Assembly (NCBI RefSeq): GCF_000091045.1 | Contig: NC_006692.1 | Span: 632,221 to 679,720, forward strand | DNA length: 47,500 nucleotides | Direction of reading: 5' to 3' | Source of the DNA: Cryptococcus deneoformans JEC21 | Lineage: Eukaryota; Basidiomycota; Tremellomycetes; Tremellales; Cryptococcaceae | Part shown: positions 22,512-33,168 of the stretch, piece by piece | How the letters are laid out: each line of letters starts with the position of its first letter | Position numbering within the stretch: position 1 is the stretch's first letter | Notes under the pieces: generated by a model | Databases searched by the model: none | Seen by the model: only the letters and a program-made list of their open reading frames with translations | What the model was told of the DNA's origin: nothing | Program-made: the position numbers and the translations under genes

Positions 22512-25096
22512 ATGAGAGAGTCAAGCGTCACGGGCCCGCCTCAGAATAGAGCGGTCACCATAATCACACATATGGTCTACGATAGACGAGGTGAGTGGTG
22601 ATCTGCATTTATGCCACTCGTCGATGCATGCAGGTTGTGTTATATGAGTGCCCAGGTTTCTACCCGAACTAGGCTGACAAGACTACAGCGCTCGACACTA
22701 ATAGTCCCTTGGCTCTCCTCAACAGTCTCACCGCCCTCACATCCCTCACTTCAACATCCCCTCGTATCCGAGAAATGCTCACAATCGATGGTGGGCTCGA
22801 ACGTCTGCTGGACATCCTTCGCGAATCTTGTCTTCCCAAAGAAGCACCCGTTCCCCAAGACCTGTGGGGTTTGAATGGTGCGCCTACTGCGCGGGTCATC
22901 ACCATGGATCGTGCCAACTCTCTCAAGCATAGTCTGGCTTTCCAGTGTGTTGTCAACATCGGCGTGCGGGGAAGCGAGGCGATCAGGACAAGGGTAGTTC
23001 AGAGTGGAGCGTTGGATCTGGTTGCACAGATATTAGAGAGCTGGCTGAAAGACCACGGTATATCAATCTACTCTGGACCTCTGGGAAGTCAAGCGGCCGT
23101 TGATGCTTTTGCGGCGGGCCATCCTGTGCCTGGCACTGAGAACTTGAGAAGAAGGGAAAGGAGGGAAGACAAGGACAGGACTGAAAGACGACATCGGGCC
23201 TCTCATTACCCTCATCCACAACAAGTAGAACAATCCACGGTTGCATCATCCAGTCGAACCGGCGTTCCTTCAGATGGCGTGCGACAGGCCACCCCGGCCG
23301 CCTCTGTGGTATCGACGTCTTCTACTGATGTATCAAGACCCCAGTCTCGAAATGTTGATACAGATGTGGACATGGCGGATGTCGAAGGTGGCGAATCAAC
23401 TGATGCATCCATGGATGCCGACGACAATAGCATTGATGTTGACATGCGGGCAGACTCCGCTGCTGGCCCTAGCACATCTCAAGCTCAGTCATCCACCACA
23501 CCTCGAGCAAGAACGAATATTCTTCCAATGACCATACCTCCCGTCTCTCGTCCATCCAGAGAGCACGACATGCCTGTTCATGCGGGGAGTGTGGTAGAAT
23601 CGTCCTCAGGCGACGAACATGCCGGCCATAGCGGAGGGATACCTCGCATCACATCCGAGAGCAATTTAGTCACAGGAAACCAAGGTCATCGCCCACCGAA
23701 CATCAACATCGGCCCAAGTCGTACAACCCAGCTCCCGCAAGACCCGACAAGTACCCAATCGAGCCCTATGGGTACGCCGCCACGAGCTGATGGCGAAGTG
23801 GTGGCTACGAGTGTGCGTCATGGTCGACGAGGGACAATTATTGCAAGACAGAACAATCTGGCACCGAGAAATGATAGAGAAACCCGGCAAGGAGATGGAG
23901 GTGGCAGAGAGCATTCGGACGGAGGAGAGGATATAGATTTACCTACCGCAACCATTGCAGCGGGTATTGCAGCCGTCAATGCGCAGGCAATGGAGAACAA
24001 TGGACCGATCATACCTGATGAACCTGGACCGCCCCCAAACGTGGAGATTATCGAAACGAATGGAGGACAAGAATTGGAAGAGCCTGATCCTGAAGCGATC
24101 GCAGCCGAGCAGGCAAGATTAGACATGGAAGCGGGTGCTCCACCTGGTCAACCTGGTGCGGCGCAGACACCTAGAAATGCCCCTCTGGAAGCTCCCACTC
24201 CAAGGCAGACTCGAGGTCAGGAAACTCGACCTACAGAAGTACAAGCGCAGATTATCATTGCCAATGGCGCTCCCAGAGGCTTCAATGATCTGGGAAGCTA
24301 CGTTGGAATCAGCTCATTGTTAAATCCTGATGGCAACAGGTACTCAGACGACAGTATTCTTTTGTCGCTGCAACTTCTTGCGTATCTCTCCAAGTATCCT
24401 CATGTCCGAACCACTTTCCATCATCCCCGCCGACCTATACACCCGACTTTCGATCTAGGACACGATTATGTCGCCAATCCACTACCTGAACGCCCCGCAT
24501 ATTCCGAAACTCCCGATATCTTTTCCGTTGTCGAACGTCTTACTTTCCGGCCCTCCCCATCAGACCCTTTAATGTTTAAGATTCCTCCAGAGATTCAGTA
24601 CTGGGCCGGTGTCATCATGCGCAATGCATGCAGAAAAGACGACGCTAGAGGTGGGATCAGACAATGTGCCAACATGTCTTGTGGTAAATGGGAAAAATTC
24701 TCGAGAGAGTTTGCAAAATGCAGGAGATGTAGAAAGGCAAAGTATTGTAGTAAAGAGTGTCAAAGCAGGGCATGGCAAGAAGGGCATCGATTCTGGTATG
24801 TAATTTTATCCTTGTAATGTGCATGTACTGACATAATCGACAGGTGCAGCTCGCGTAACGATCAAGAGCCTTCTGCTAGTGCTTCTGCTAGTGCTTCTGC
24901 CACTGCAGCTGAAGTTGCTCAGTCCCAAGCGCAGGCAGAGGATGAAGAAGATGTCAGAGTTGGGCTTGAGATGGGTTTATCTCCTGAAGTTGTAACGAGA
25001 GCGTTGGCTGCGGCGAGAGCTGCTGGAATTGAAAACGCAAGGACTCCCCCTGGCCGCGTCCCCGTCAGACGCACTGATTATAATAGTCACAGTTAA
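22512..25096 (+). CDS. MUB1: MYND-finger protein Mub1 (SamB family)
   Basis: Mub1 works with the N-end-rule E3 ligase Ubr2 (in yeast it is required for ubiquitination of Rpn4); the Aspergillus orthologue samB affects septation and morphology. The start at 22512 (MRESSVTGPPQNRAVTII) is chosen because exon 1 (22512-22590) joins exon 2 at 22689 to give VYDRRALDTNSPLALLNSL, the family's conserved opening. An Armadillo-like helical region follows (TSPRIREMLTIDGGLERLLD, FQCVVNIGVRGSEAIR, QSGALDLVAQIL). A long disordered Ser/Asp/Pro-rich insert covers roughly residues 170-530. A second conserved block contains DDSILLSLQLLAYLSKYPHV and TPDIFSVVERLTFRPS. The MYND zinc finger near the C-terminus (CANMSCGKWE, AKCRRCRKAKYCSKECQ) is interrupted by the last intron (24796-24843) and completed by W-C in exon 3. 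A short Ser-Ala repeat coded by a 12-nt tandem repeat follows. Confidence 0.9.
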
Positions 25097-25353
25097 ACAT
25101 GCATGTACTTACTTAGGGCGGCTCTGTGGCCGTTTTCCAAACCAGTTGGTACTCTTCTACTACTTATTATTGAGGTCATCTCAAAGTCCAGGTTGTCTCA
25201 TTTGATCCCATGCTCCTCCCCGGCCCTCCTTTCTACAGACGTCGCTAAAACGGAATCAAATCAGAGATGAACAGGATCTTTGTGACCGTTGTGCTGCATG
25301 ACATTGGGCTATATAAAGGACATTTTTCTACCTTAGAAGAAAGGCTTGGTCCT

Positions 25354-25500
25354 ATAACATCATCCAATAAGATGTTAAGTCTTAATACCTTCCTATGCAT
25401 AAAACAATGACCGTTTGAAAATGGCCGAAAAAGGCCCAAAATCACCTCGATAACCCCTGCCAAAGCTGCAATTGCATCAAGCCGATACCGATAGCTGTTA
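25354..25500 (+). repeat. Dispersed repeat copy A
   Basis: About 145 bp here resemble 29362-29515 in the same orientation. The best-conserved blocks are TATGCATAA, GACCGTTTGAAAATG (GGCCGTTTGAAAATG in the other copy), CCAAAATCACC and GCCAAA followed by TTGCA/CTGCA. Overall identity by eye is about 65-70% with a few gaps, which suggests an old interspersed element rather than a recent duplication. It lies within 200 bp of the HSP78 start. Confidence 0.6.
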
Positions 25501-25515
25501 CGCAATGATGAAAAT

Positions 25516-25617
25516 CACGTGACTAGATTGTGCCTAGTGAATGAGGATGCTCGGGTTATCCCGATCTTGCTCGAACTTTCCTTACACTTAACGACTTCGT
25601 TCGTTGTAGCCTATAAA
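25516..25617 (+). promoter_or_regulatory. HSP78 promoter elements: CACGTG, HSE-like site, TATA box
   Basis: Three motifs lie upstream of the HSP78 ATG at 25668. There is a palindromic CACGTG inside ATCACGTGAC (25516-25521, a bHLH/Cbf1-type site). A GAA-CT-TTC pair (25573-25580) has the spacing of a two-unit heat-shock element. TATAAA (25612-25617) is about 50 bp before the start. A duplicated AATTCCCCTCTCC-type block (25616-25650) lies in the leader. Heat-shock control is expected for this gene, but the element is short of a full three-unit HSE. Confidence 0.45.
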
Positions 25618-25667
25618 TTCCCCTCTCCAAACGAATTCCCCTCTCCCCCCTTCTCAACACTTCCACC

Positions 25668-28324
25668 ATGCTCGCACGAAAACATCTCATAAGAACAGCA
25701 CGCCTATCTATCCCACGCCCTTCAGTCGCCACCCGCGCCGTCGCTTTAGGATTTGTCCGTACCTATGCCCAAGGTCCTCCACGTCCTCCGCCCGGCGGCC
25801 CAGGTGGTCCACCCGGTGGCGGCTTTGGCGGAATGCGCTTTCCCGGGGGAGGCATGATGGGCCAGCAACCTGAAAAGGGCGAGACACTGAAGCAGTTCTC
25901 CATCGACCTTACTAAGCTGGCAAGGGATGGCAAACTCGACCCTACCATTGGAAGAGACGAGGAGATTAGAAGGACTATCCAGATTTTGAGTAGGAGAACT
26001 AAAAGTAACCCGGTATTGCTTGGTCTTCCCGGTGTTGGAAAGACTGCGATCTTGGAAGGACTGGCTACGCGGATTGTGAATAAGGAGGTGCCAGAGGTAC
26101 GTCTAGTCATTTCACATGTAGGTCAAATCTGATAAGACTTTGTAGTCATTACATGGCAAACGTCTATTAACTCTCGACTTGTCATCTCTTATGGCCGGTA
26201 CCGGCGTTCGAGGAGAATTTGAATCTCGATTTAAGTCACTTCTCAAAGATATTGAGGAAGAAGAGGGCAACGTTATTGTCTTTATCGACGAGCTCCATAC
26301 ACTTCTCAACCTTGGTAAAGCTGAAGGCTCTCTTGATGCTGGTAACATGATCAAGCCTGCCCTCGCCCGTGGTCTTCAGCTCGTTGGCGCCACTACACTT
26401 GACGAGTACCGCAAGTCTATTGAAAAGGACGCAGCTCTTCAACGACGTTTCCAACCCATCATGATTAACGAGCCTAGTGTTGAGTCGACCATTTCTATTC
26501 TGCGAGGTTTAAAGTCAAGATTTGAAGTACACTTTGGTGTGCAGATAGCCGACTCGGCCTTAGTTACTGCCGCCGTCTATTCAGACAGATATATCTCTGA
26601 TAGATTCCTTCCAGATAAGGCCATTGACCTTGTCGATGAAGCCTCATCTGCCCTCAAACTCGCCCAAGAATCACGACCTACCGAACTTGAAAAGCTCGAT
26701 CGAGAAACTGTCACTCTTGAGATTGAGAGAGAATCCCTCAAGAATGAAGAGGACCCTTTTTCAGTCAGTCGGATGGAGAAAGTAGAAAAGGAATTGGAGG
26801 AGAAGAAGCAAGAACAACGACGTCTGGCGGATCTTTGGGCTCAGGAAAGAGAACGTGTAGCGGAGATCAAGGGAATTAAGGAACAGATTGAGCAGGCCAA
26901 CGTTGATTTGGAAAATGCGCAGAGAAATGGGGAGTTTGAAAAGGCGTCCAAATTGAGATTCTCGACAATTCCCCAGCTGCAGGCCAAGTTACCCAAGGCT
27001 CAGGCAGAGTTGAAATCGGAAAATGAAGAAGAACCTGGTATGGCCGTCCGTGATAGGGTGACAAGTGAGGATATCGCAGTTGTGTACGTATACTCCTACT
27101 CTTCCACAAAAGGCCGTCGTTGACATTTCATGTAGGGTTGCCAAGTCGACTGGTATTCCTGTTGCCAATCTCCTCAAGGGCGAGCGTGAACGTCTTGTAC
27201 ATATGGAAGAATCTCTCAAACAACGCGTCGTTGGCCAAGATCAGGTCATTCACGCCGTGGCTGATGCCGTCCGACTTTCTCGAGCGGGTCTTCAAGCGCC
27301 TACCCGACCTCTTGCTTCATTCTTGTTCCTCGGTCCTACTGGTGTAGGTAAGACTGAACTTACGAAGAGTCTTGCCGAGTTTTTATTTGCCGATGAAAAG
27401 AGGGCTTTGTGAGGCATACCGTCTGATTCCGAGGAGCAATGCTGACCATAACTGTGTAGGATCCAACTCAACATGTCTGAATTCCACGATAAACACACTG
27501 TATCCCGGCTTATCGGTGCGACTGCCGGGTTTGTCGGCTATGAAGAAGGTGGTCAGTTGACTGAAGCCGTCCGCCGTCGACCATACGCTGTCGTAGTATT
27601 TGACGAGATTGAAAAGGCACACCCTGATGTTGCCAACATTCTCCTGCAGATCCTTGATGAAGGTTGTTTGACCGACGGTCAGGGTAGACTGGTCAATTTC
27701 AAGAACACGATTATCTGTTTGACTTCCAATCTTGGATCAGAAGCGCTCTATGAGCCTGACGCGACTCATCCCGATGGGTCCATTACCGAAGCCACCCGGG
27801 CCTCTATTCTCTCCCATGTTGGTCGCTTCTTCCGTCCTGAGCTCGTCAATCGTCTCGACGAACTTCTCATCTTCAACAAGCTTCCGCCTTCCGTCATCCT
27901 TGATATTGTTTCTCTTCGACTCAGTGAGCTTCAGTCTAGACTTGATGGACGACGTATCACTTTGGAAGTAAGTGATGACGCGAGAGCTTGGCTGGCGAAG
28001 AAGGGATTCTCTGAAGAATATGGCGCGCGGGCTGTTGGAAGGGTTGTAAGAGATCAAGTGATCAGCAAGGTGGCTGGCAGATTGTTGGATGGTACGATCA
28101 AGGATGGAGACATTATTAATATTAGGTTGGAAGGGGAGAGACTGGAAATCTCGAGTGCGCCTAATCCCAACATTCCTCATCCCTCTCAAGAAGGTGGCGA
28201 TCATATTAGTCCGTCTGCCAGAGGAGCGTCTACAGAGGCAGAGTCTAGGCCATTGAATATCCTCGAGGACGGGGTGGAGGAGGAAGGGGATGAAGATATC
28301 CCGAGAAGGACGGTTTATTACTAA
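25668..28324 (+). CDS. HSP78: Mitochondrial Hsp100 disaggregase Hsp78 (ClpB type)
   Basis: Hsp78 is the matrix AAA+ chaperone that resolubilises aggregated proteins with mitochondrial Hsp70. Exons are 25668-26096, 26146-27083, 27136-27408 and 27460-28324. The N-terminus ([19 protein letters not shown]) is a basic, acid-free presequence, followed by a Gly/Pro-rich linker. The Clp N-domain is absent, as is usual for Hsp78. AAA module 1 has Walker A GLPGVGKT, Walker [10 protein letters not shown] and the pore-loop region around [13 protein letters not shown]. The coiled-coil M-domain (roughly residues 345-470) is rich in Glu/Lys. Module 2 has Walker A GPTGVGKT, the pore segment [13 protein letters not shown], Walker [14 protein letters not shown] and sensor [11 protein letters not shown]. 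The C-terminal subdomain ([15 protein letters not shown]) is intact. It ends in an acidic tail (about 60 residues) without known function. All catalytic motifs are present. Confidence 0.96.
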
Positions 28325-29090
28325 TTTGAATGTTGCATAAGTTTGCATTGTAATTGTAGTTTTATAATGAGCTGAGATGAACACCACTTCTCATGATTGA
28401 TCCGTAATGTTCGGTGGGAAAGCTTTGAGCTCACACATATCCGCCGTCACATAATTAATCACCGGCGAACGACAACAGTTCAAACAGTTTCTGTCCCTTT
28501 TGCGTCGGCTCTTTGTTGTTGCCTTTCTTACTCTTCTACCCTTCTTCTCACAGTCTCTTCCTCTCAATATCTCCTTCCCTCTCTTGCAATTATAACACTC
28601 AATATGATCCCACTTTGAACCTCAAGGAGGTGTCAATAACCTCTTGGGCAACATTATTGATCTTCTGCGATCCTAGGCTAAAAATCTACGAATTACGTCC
28701 ATGAATTTTCCTTCTTCTTTTGATCGACTCATCTCTCTCACGAAATGACATTGTTCACTTTTGTCTGGATTGGACTGTCAACGAATGTTTTAAAGCGCTG
28801 AGTAGTGCTCAGGAAAGGTATTGGAGTTGGCTCGAAGAAGGAATTGACGGAATGAAAGGGGAGGAAACGAGAAGGTTCTCGTCGCTCTGCGATGATCGAT
28901 GGTGAAAGCAGGTGCGGAGGTTGAGGCATCTTTCGTTTATGGAGACTGTCCGATTTCGTAATATCCTATTTGCTGAGAGAACAGAGCTAGAAAGTGAAAT
29001 GCAGGATGTAAAAGAATGATGAAAACATTAACATGTACTTTTACTATTATCCACACAGCAGGACCAAGAAAAACTGAAGGCGAAAAACGC
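28325..29090. other. HSP78 downstream region, no supported gene
   Basis: A CT-rich tract at about 28490-28600 resembles a promoter or leader pointing rightwards. The ATG that follows it (near 28604) opens only a four-codon frame. A 61-codon plus-strand frame (28720-28905) is not supported by family, splice signals or context. An unannotated non-coding transcript is conceivable. Confidence 0.4.
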
Positions 29091-29095
29091 AAAAA
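29091..29095 (-). terminator. Pol III terminator of the tRNA gene
   Basis: Read on the minus strand this is TTTTT, four bases past the discriminator base of the tRNA, where an RNA polymerase III terminator should be. Confidence 0.7.
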
Positions 29096-29098
29096 GAT

Positions 29099-29204
29099 TG
29101 ACACAGGTGAGATTCGAACTCACGCGCCCGAAGGCACCACATCATAATCTGATTACCTAAGCAACCATAGCAATGTGACGGAATAACCACTATCCGACTG
29201 TATC
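29099..29204 (-). tRNA. Intron-containing class II tRNA, best reading Ser(GCU)
   Basis: On the minus strand the acceptor stem GATACAG (29204-29198) pairs with CTGTGTC (29106-29100) with one T-G wobble. The D-loop contains AGTGGTTA, and the T-arm is a perfect GTGAG-TTCGAAT-CTCAC (box B). A 13-nt variable arm (GCC-TTCG-GGC hairpin) makes it class II (Ser or Leu). The anticodon stem TCACA/TGTGG closes a 7-nt loop TTGCTAA once a 25-nt intron (29167-29143) directly after position 37 is removed. The anticodon is then GCT (29171-29169), i.e. Ser, and fungal Ser(GCU) genes commonly carry an intron. The mature length is 81 nt before CCA. Odd points are A at the discriminator position, where eukaryotic Ser tRNAs normally have G, and C at position 9 in an atypical box A. 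A poly-T terminator follows. Confidence 0.7.
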
Positions 29205-29361
29205 ATCGGTTATGGTGAAGTTCCATTTGTTGATACTTATCCCTGTTGTTGTCAGCATCATCAGGTCGCTCAGGCGTTGTGGCCCAAAATGTAGGCTCCA
29301 TACAGCCCCTCGATGCATGAAACTGGACTATCCAATACCCTTCCCGTAGATGAGAGACCTG

Positions 29362-29515
29362 ATTCTGTTGTATCATCTTATGAATTGTTACGTCTTGTTA
29401 CCTCCGTATGCATAAGCAACGGCCGTTTGAAAATGATTGAAAAAGAGCCAAAATCACCCCGACGGTCCTCGATGTTCCTCGCCAAAAGTTGCAGTTTGCG
29501 TCGGCGTCAGGCTCC
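29362..29515 (+). repeat. Dispersed repeat copy B
   Basis: This is the second copy of the element also seen at 25354-25500, same orientation. It carries TATGCATAA, GGCCGTTTGAAAATG, CCAAAATCACC and GCCAAAAGTTGCAG. A short extra segment (about 8 nt) sits before the last block. No terminal inverted repeats or target duplications are obvious, so the element's full extent and class are unknown. Confidence 0.6.
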
Positions 29516-31719
29516 TCTTCGGACCTTCCAGTCTCGTCGGAGACCGGTCAATGTCCCTCGACGGGCTTGTGTCGAGCCTACGAACAGTATAACAAAGGCG
29601 AGAACCTTCTATTATGCCATCTATAATAATAGAGTTTCACATGTGACACAAATCTATCATCATACGCATACAGATGGACGACACATCATCACTAATTCTT
29701 CTGACTCCTTGTTCGTTTCCGTCTTTTTTGATGAATCGGTCGCGATTGTGCCTGATGATTGATTGAAATAGTCTAACTGAAAGAGTGTGTGACGACGATG
29801 ACTTGCAGTCTGGAGCCTGGAATAAAAGTATCTCATTATCCTTAACTTCTAGCTTCTAGGACGGAGCGACAAGCACAACCCATGATTCCCTTCGTTCTTG
29901 ATCGCCCTGTTGTTGGCTAGTGGTGCATGGGATGCGAGCTATCTTGTACTCTCTGTTGTCTATGGGCTTATTCAACCTCCGACAACCGCAGACACCTTTC
30001 CAGTTTCCAGATTATTCCAATAGGAGGATAACATCACACACATACTACTGTACTTCCCGTGTATATACTACGACTTCGAGCCCAACTAAAACACAGGCAC
30101 TCCTCAGTTACCAAAGCAAGTCATCCCGTCGTTTCCCATCACCCATCATCCACTATGCGTTACGGATGTCACTCGCACCGTGCAACAACAAATGAAAAGA
30201 CACATGACGAGCAGGTACAGGCTACATGTCAAAGTCAGAAGGTTATTAAGCGGTCAACATGGTGACCACTGACTACTTGAATAGGTACTGGTGATCGAAG
30301 ATTATATGATGCGAACAGTCACCGGTTATTACTGGTCATGCTTGTCCGTGTAAACTTGATCCTTTTATGTGTTGTTGCAGGGCCATGCCGAACATGATCA
30401 GGTATGACCTAGCGAAGGATTGGGAATTTGGAACCTGGAGCCTGATTAAGGGTCCAGGTACTTACTCCTTACGTACCACTCTTTCACCTTTCACGCATTC
30501 CATGAAAGATCTCAACTGTCAACCATCTAGTAATCACAATCTACAGTCTACAGTGACTATATGCTTCATCATTTGTCTTTGAAAATGCCCGGATGTCGAA
30601 TGTCAAATGAGCAACGGAATACGACACGCTTCTTATCGCTAATTATCGTCAGTTCAAAGAGGCGGTGCTGAAGAGACGGTGGGCAGGGAAACCACATTGG
30701 TAAATTCGGATTTTTCTTCACCAGGGATGGCCCTAAAGACTACAGCAGCCAAGAGCTAGAGGGTCACCGCCCAGCGGTAGCAGGGCACTTGTTTCGCCCT
30801 CACCCTTGCTGTTCTCTTATGCGCTCCTGAAGGTTCCTGTGCAATATTAATTCACGCAAAGCGCCATGAGGTGGAGGCTATTAGCGGTAAGCGGGCGGAG
30901 ATCACGGAGAGAAATTAGCTTTCTAGCTTTTCGCCATATCAGGTGAGTCCAGGCCAAACGGTAGTAAATTCCCTATCCTGGCTATTTTATGGCGGTAGTA
31001 AATTCCCTATCCCTCCTCTTGGCTTTCCACGGGCTTCTGCTCAATTATAGACCAGTACCTGTTTGTCGATGACTCATGACTCAAATGCGGTTATGACCGA
31101 GGCGCGATGCCCCGCACTTTCACATGATAAGCCTAACCGTCATCCGCCCCATCACATGCTAGTGTGAAGGGAAACAACAATCCGACCTGTTCTGCTCCCC
31201 TGCCTCTTCTTTGATGCGAACACCGAACACGGGCAGAAATCCTCTCCATTCACTCTGGTGACGATTGTTTCCCACAGAAAACTGTAGATCGCAGGGCAAA
31301 TGCCCTATGGCCGTTCTTCGGCCATAGAAGGTCTTGTCTCGAGCTCGCTCAGTCTTAGTTCATTGTCGGAAGTCAGGCCCCCTAATAAGTGCATTGTTCT
31401 TCGCGTTCCCATACGGGGACTCCATGTTTGGGACCCTTTTCTGTGAATATCTTATTTTTGTCTTCCGCCTCCTTCCCCACTTTTCAATTTCGGACCGCGG
31501 ATTTGAGGACAATCCTTCTCTCCTTCATTTCTACCCTTGATCTTGTGCCTTCTAGCAGCTGAATATCTTCTCACCCTTTCCGCCAGACAGGAAAGACGAA
31601 ATCCTTTGACAAAGCTATCTGGATATATTGTGCGTCCACCTGCTTTTTCAACGATTCATCCCTCCTGTGATCGGTGATACCCAAACCGACGTTGATGGGA
31701 AGCTGACTGCACGACCAAT
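29516..31719. other. Gene-poor 2.2 kb upstream of the bZIP-like gene
   Basis: No gene is supported here. It includes a 20-bp direct repeat (30959-31012) and, from about 31330, pyrimidine-rich sequence likely to be the long leader of the bZIP-like gene. Several short open frames (for example 29920-30195) have no resemblance to known proteins. Confidence 0.45.
30959..31012. repeat. 20-bp direct repeat, two units 34 bp apart
   Basis: CGGTAGTAAATTCCCTATCC occurs at 30959-30978 and again, identical, at 30993-31012. The 14 bp between them is different sequence. It lies about 700 bp upstream of the bZIP-like start codon. It could be a tandem regulatory site or a local duplication. Confidence 0.7.
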
Positions 31720-32751
31720 ATGTTATTGTTACAGAGAACAACTTCACCATTGCCGAGAGAAATTCCCCCTCATTCCGTACTGCAACTCCGCTCCCCGATC
31801 GACCATAACTTGGTCACCACCAGCAATTTCACAAGCTTTGGCGATAGAGAAGCGATCGATCTCCATTCGAACCACACGTCTACGCCATTGTTTGAACCAA
31901 CAACGGCTCCATCGGCGATAATGGAGTCAAGCTGGGTAGGTAATAGGTGGGGCCGCCATTAGTCAGTGCTGACACTGGATGGCCTTATTCCAGCCAGCCC
32001 AGAGTTCATTTAGTTATTACAACCAAGGTTCATTGCAAACTTCTTCTCGACAAACATCATCATCTACCAACGAATACTCTGATCGGACCCCCAGAAGATC
32101 GGCCGCTCAACCTCAGATGCCCACATTTTTACCGCCCCCCCCGCCCCACGGCCATCAAATACCAGAAAATGGAGGCAACAACCTTCCTTCATTCTCACAC
32201 TCATTATATTCACCTTACCATGGACCGGGGGGCAATTTGCCACCGTCAAACCCCCATGGTATGGCGCACAGCATGCCTTCTTACTCACATATTTCTGCTC
32301 TTTCGGGTACCGCATCAGGTTTCCAGTATACGAATCACTCCCCGATGGGTTTAAACGAACCCCTTACTTCCCACTCCCGGTCTCAAATAACACATTCCTA
32401 CCATGATCCTCCAAGATTACCTGGCTACTCGTCTTCTCCTAATCTTCACCAACTATCGCCTGTCTCGCCTACTGCACACCTGCTTCCCAACATGCAACCT
32501 CCCTCAGCATCACCTTCCAGCTCTTCTTTCCCAAGTAGCATTCCTAGGACACCGGCCACCCTTCCGAAAGGGGTAAAGCGGCATAGCTTAGGTTCAGAAC
32601 AAAGTTTTGACAGTTGGGATGACGAGCAAGACATGCCATCCGGGAAGATTACTGGGGATAGAAAGTATGAAAAGGATCCCCAGCCATGGGGAATGCCTCA
32701 AGAGGAGTATAAGAAATTGAATCCAAAAGACAAGAAGCAAGTTAGGAATCG
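31720..32751 (+). pseudogene. Interrupted 5' part of a probable bZIP transcription factor gene
   Basis: Exon 1 runs from the ATG at 31720 (MLLLQRTTSPLPREIPPHSV) to 31935. It joins at 31994 to an exon encoding a long Ser/Pro/His/Tyr-rich region (PAQSSFSYYNQGSLQTSS), which ends in a conserved-looking block: YEKDPQPWGMPQEEYKKLNP, then KDKKQVRNR. The last nine residues look like the start of a bZIP basic region preceded by the linker typical of a fungal bZIP group. A GTGAGC donor follows directly at 32752. The intron's branch-point-like CTAAT (32790-32794) is intact, but nine bases later a 3.4-kb transposon begins. I find no remainder of the basic region or leucine zipper between the transposon and SSD1. 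I therefore call it interrupted and probably non-functional. The bZIP assignment rests on nine residues plus the linker, and a truncated but expressed protein cannot be excluded. Confidence 0.45.
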
Positions 32752-32802
32752 GTGAGCAACAAGGGTACAGAAAGCAAAAATCTGTCAGACTAATAAAATA
32801 TC

Positions 32803-32820
32803 AGGGGTAGACAAAATGCA
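32803..32820 (+). repeat. Left terminal inverted repeat of the transposon
   Basis: AGGGGTAGACAAAATGCA; its exact reverse complement ends the element at 36155-36172. The outermost A may be flanking sequence. Confidence 0.9.
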
Positions 32821-32856
32821 TGCTATTTCGATGATAATTCTGAATTGATGAACGAG

Positions 32857-33024
32857 CTGCCAATTCCCTCAGGGAAAATGACATTCCTGAACCCTTTGTG
32901 GCGTAAAAACCCTGGAATTGAATTGGCAGAAGTCCGAGTCGGATTTACCATGAAAGGAAATTCCTCTTGAAATAACTTGAAAAAAGCCGTTCGAATTAAA
33001 CGGCCTCTGGAGGTCGTTTAATTC
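32857..33024. repeat. Subterminal inverted repeats of the transposon
   Basis: Two palindromic pairs lie inside the left end. CTGCCAATTC (32857-32866) is inverted at 32920-32929. GAATTAAACGGCC (32993-33005) is inverted with one mismatch at 33012-33024, leaving a 6-nt loop. Such subterminal hairpins in this superfamily are candidate binding sites for the transposase or its partner; that role is inferred. Confidence 0.65.
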
Positions 33025-33168
33025 ATTTGACAATTCAAACTCGCTCTTCGTGCTTCAGAATGCATGATTTCAAGACGCGTAACGTGTTTTTTTCTCTTAG
33101 AAATCTTACACATTCCACCATTGACTTATTTTTATCTCAGACTCCGTTCATCTCAACAATCACCAATC

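Noticed and set aside
27737..28387. 216-codon minus-strand frame antisense to HSP78
   Set aside because: Shadow of strongly coding HSP78 sequence on the other strand; codon bias explains the openness.
28720..28905. 61-codon plus-strand frame downstream of HSP78
   Set aside because: Short, no relatives known, no intron or promoter support beyond the CT tract reported separately.
29313..29762. 149-codon plus-strand open frame
   Set aside because: It runs through repeat copy B, and the related copy A does not preserve the frame, so the openness is probably chance.
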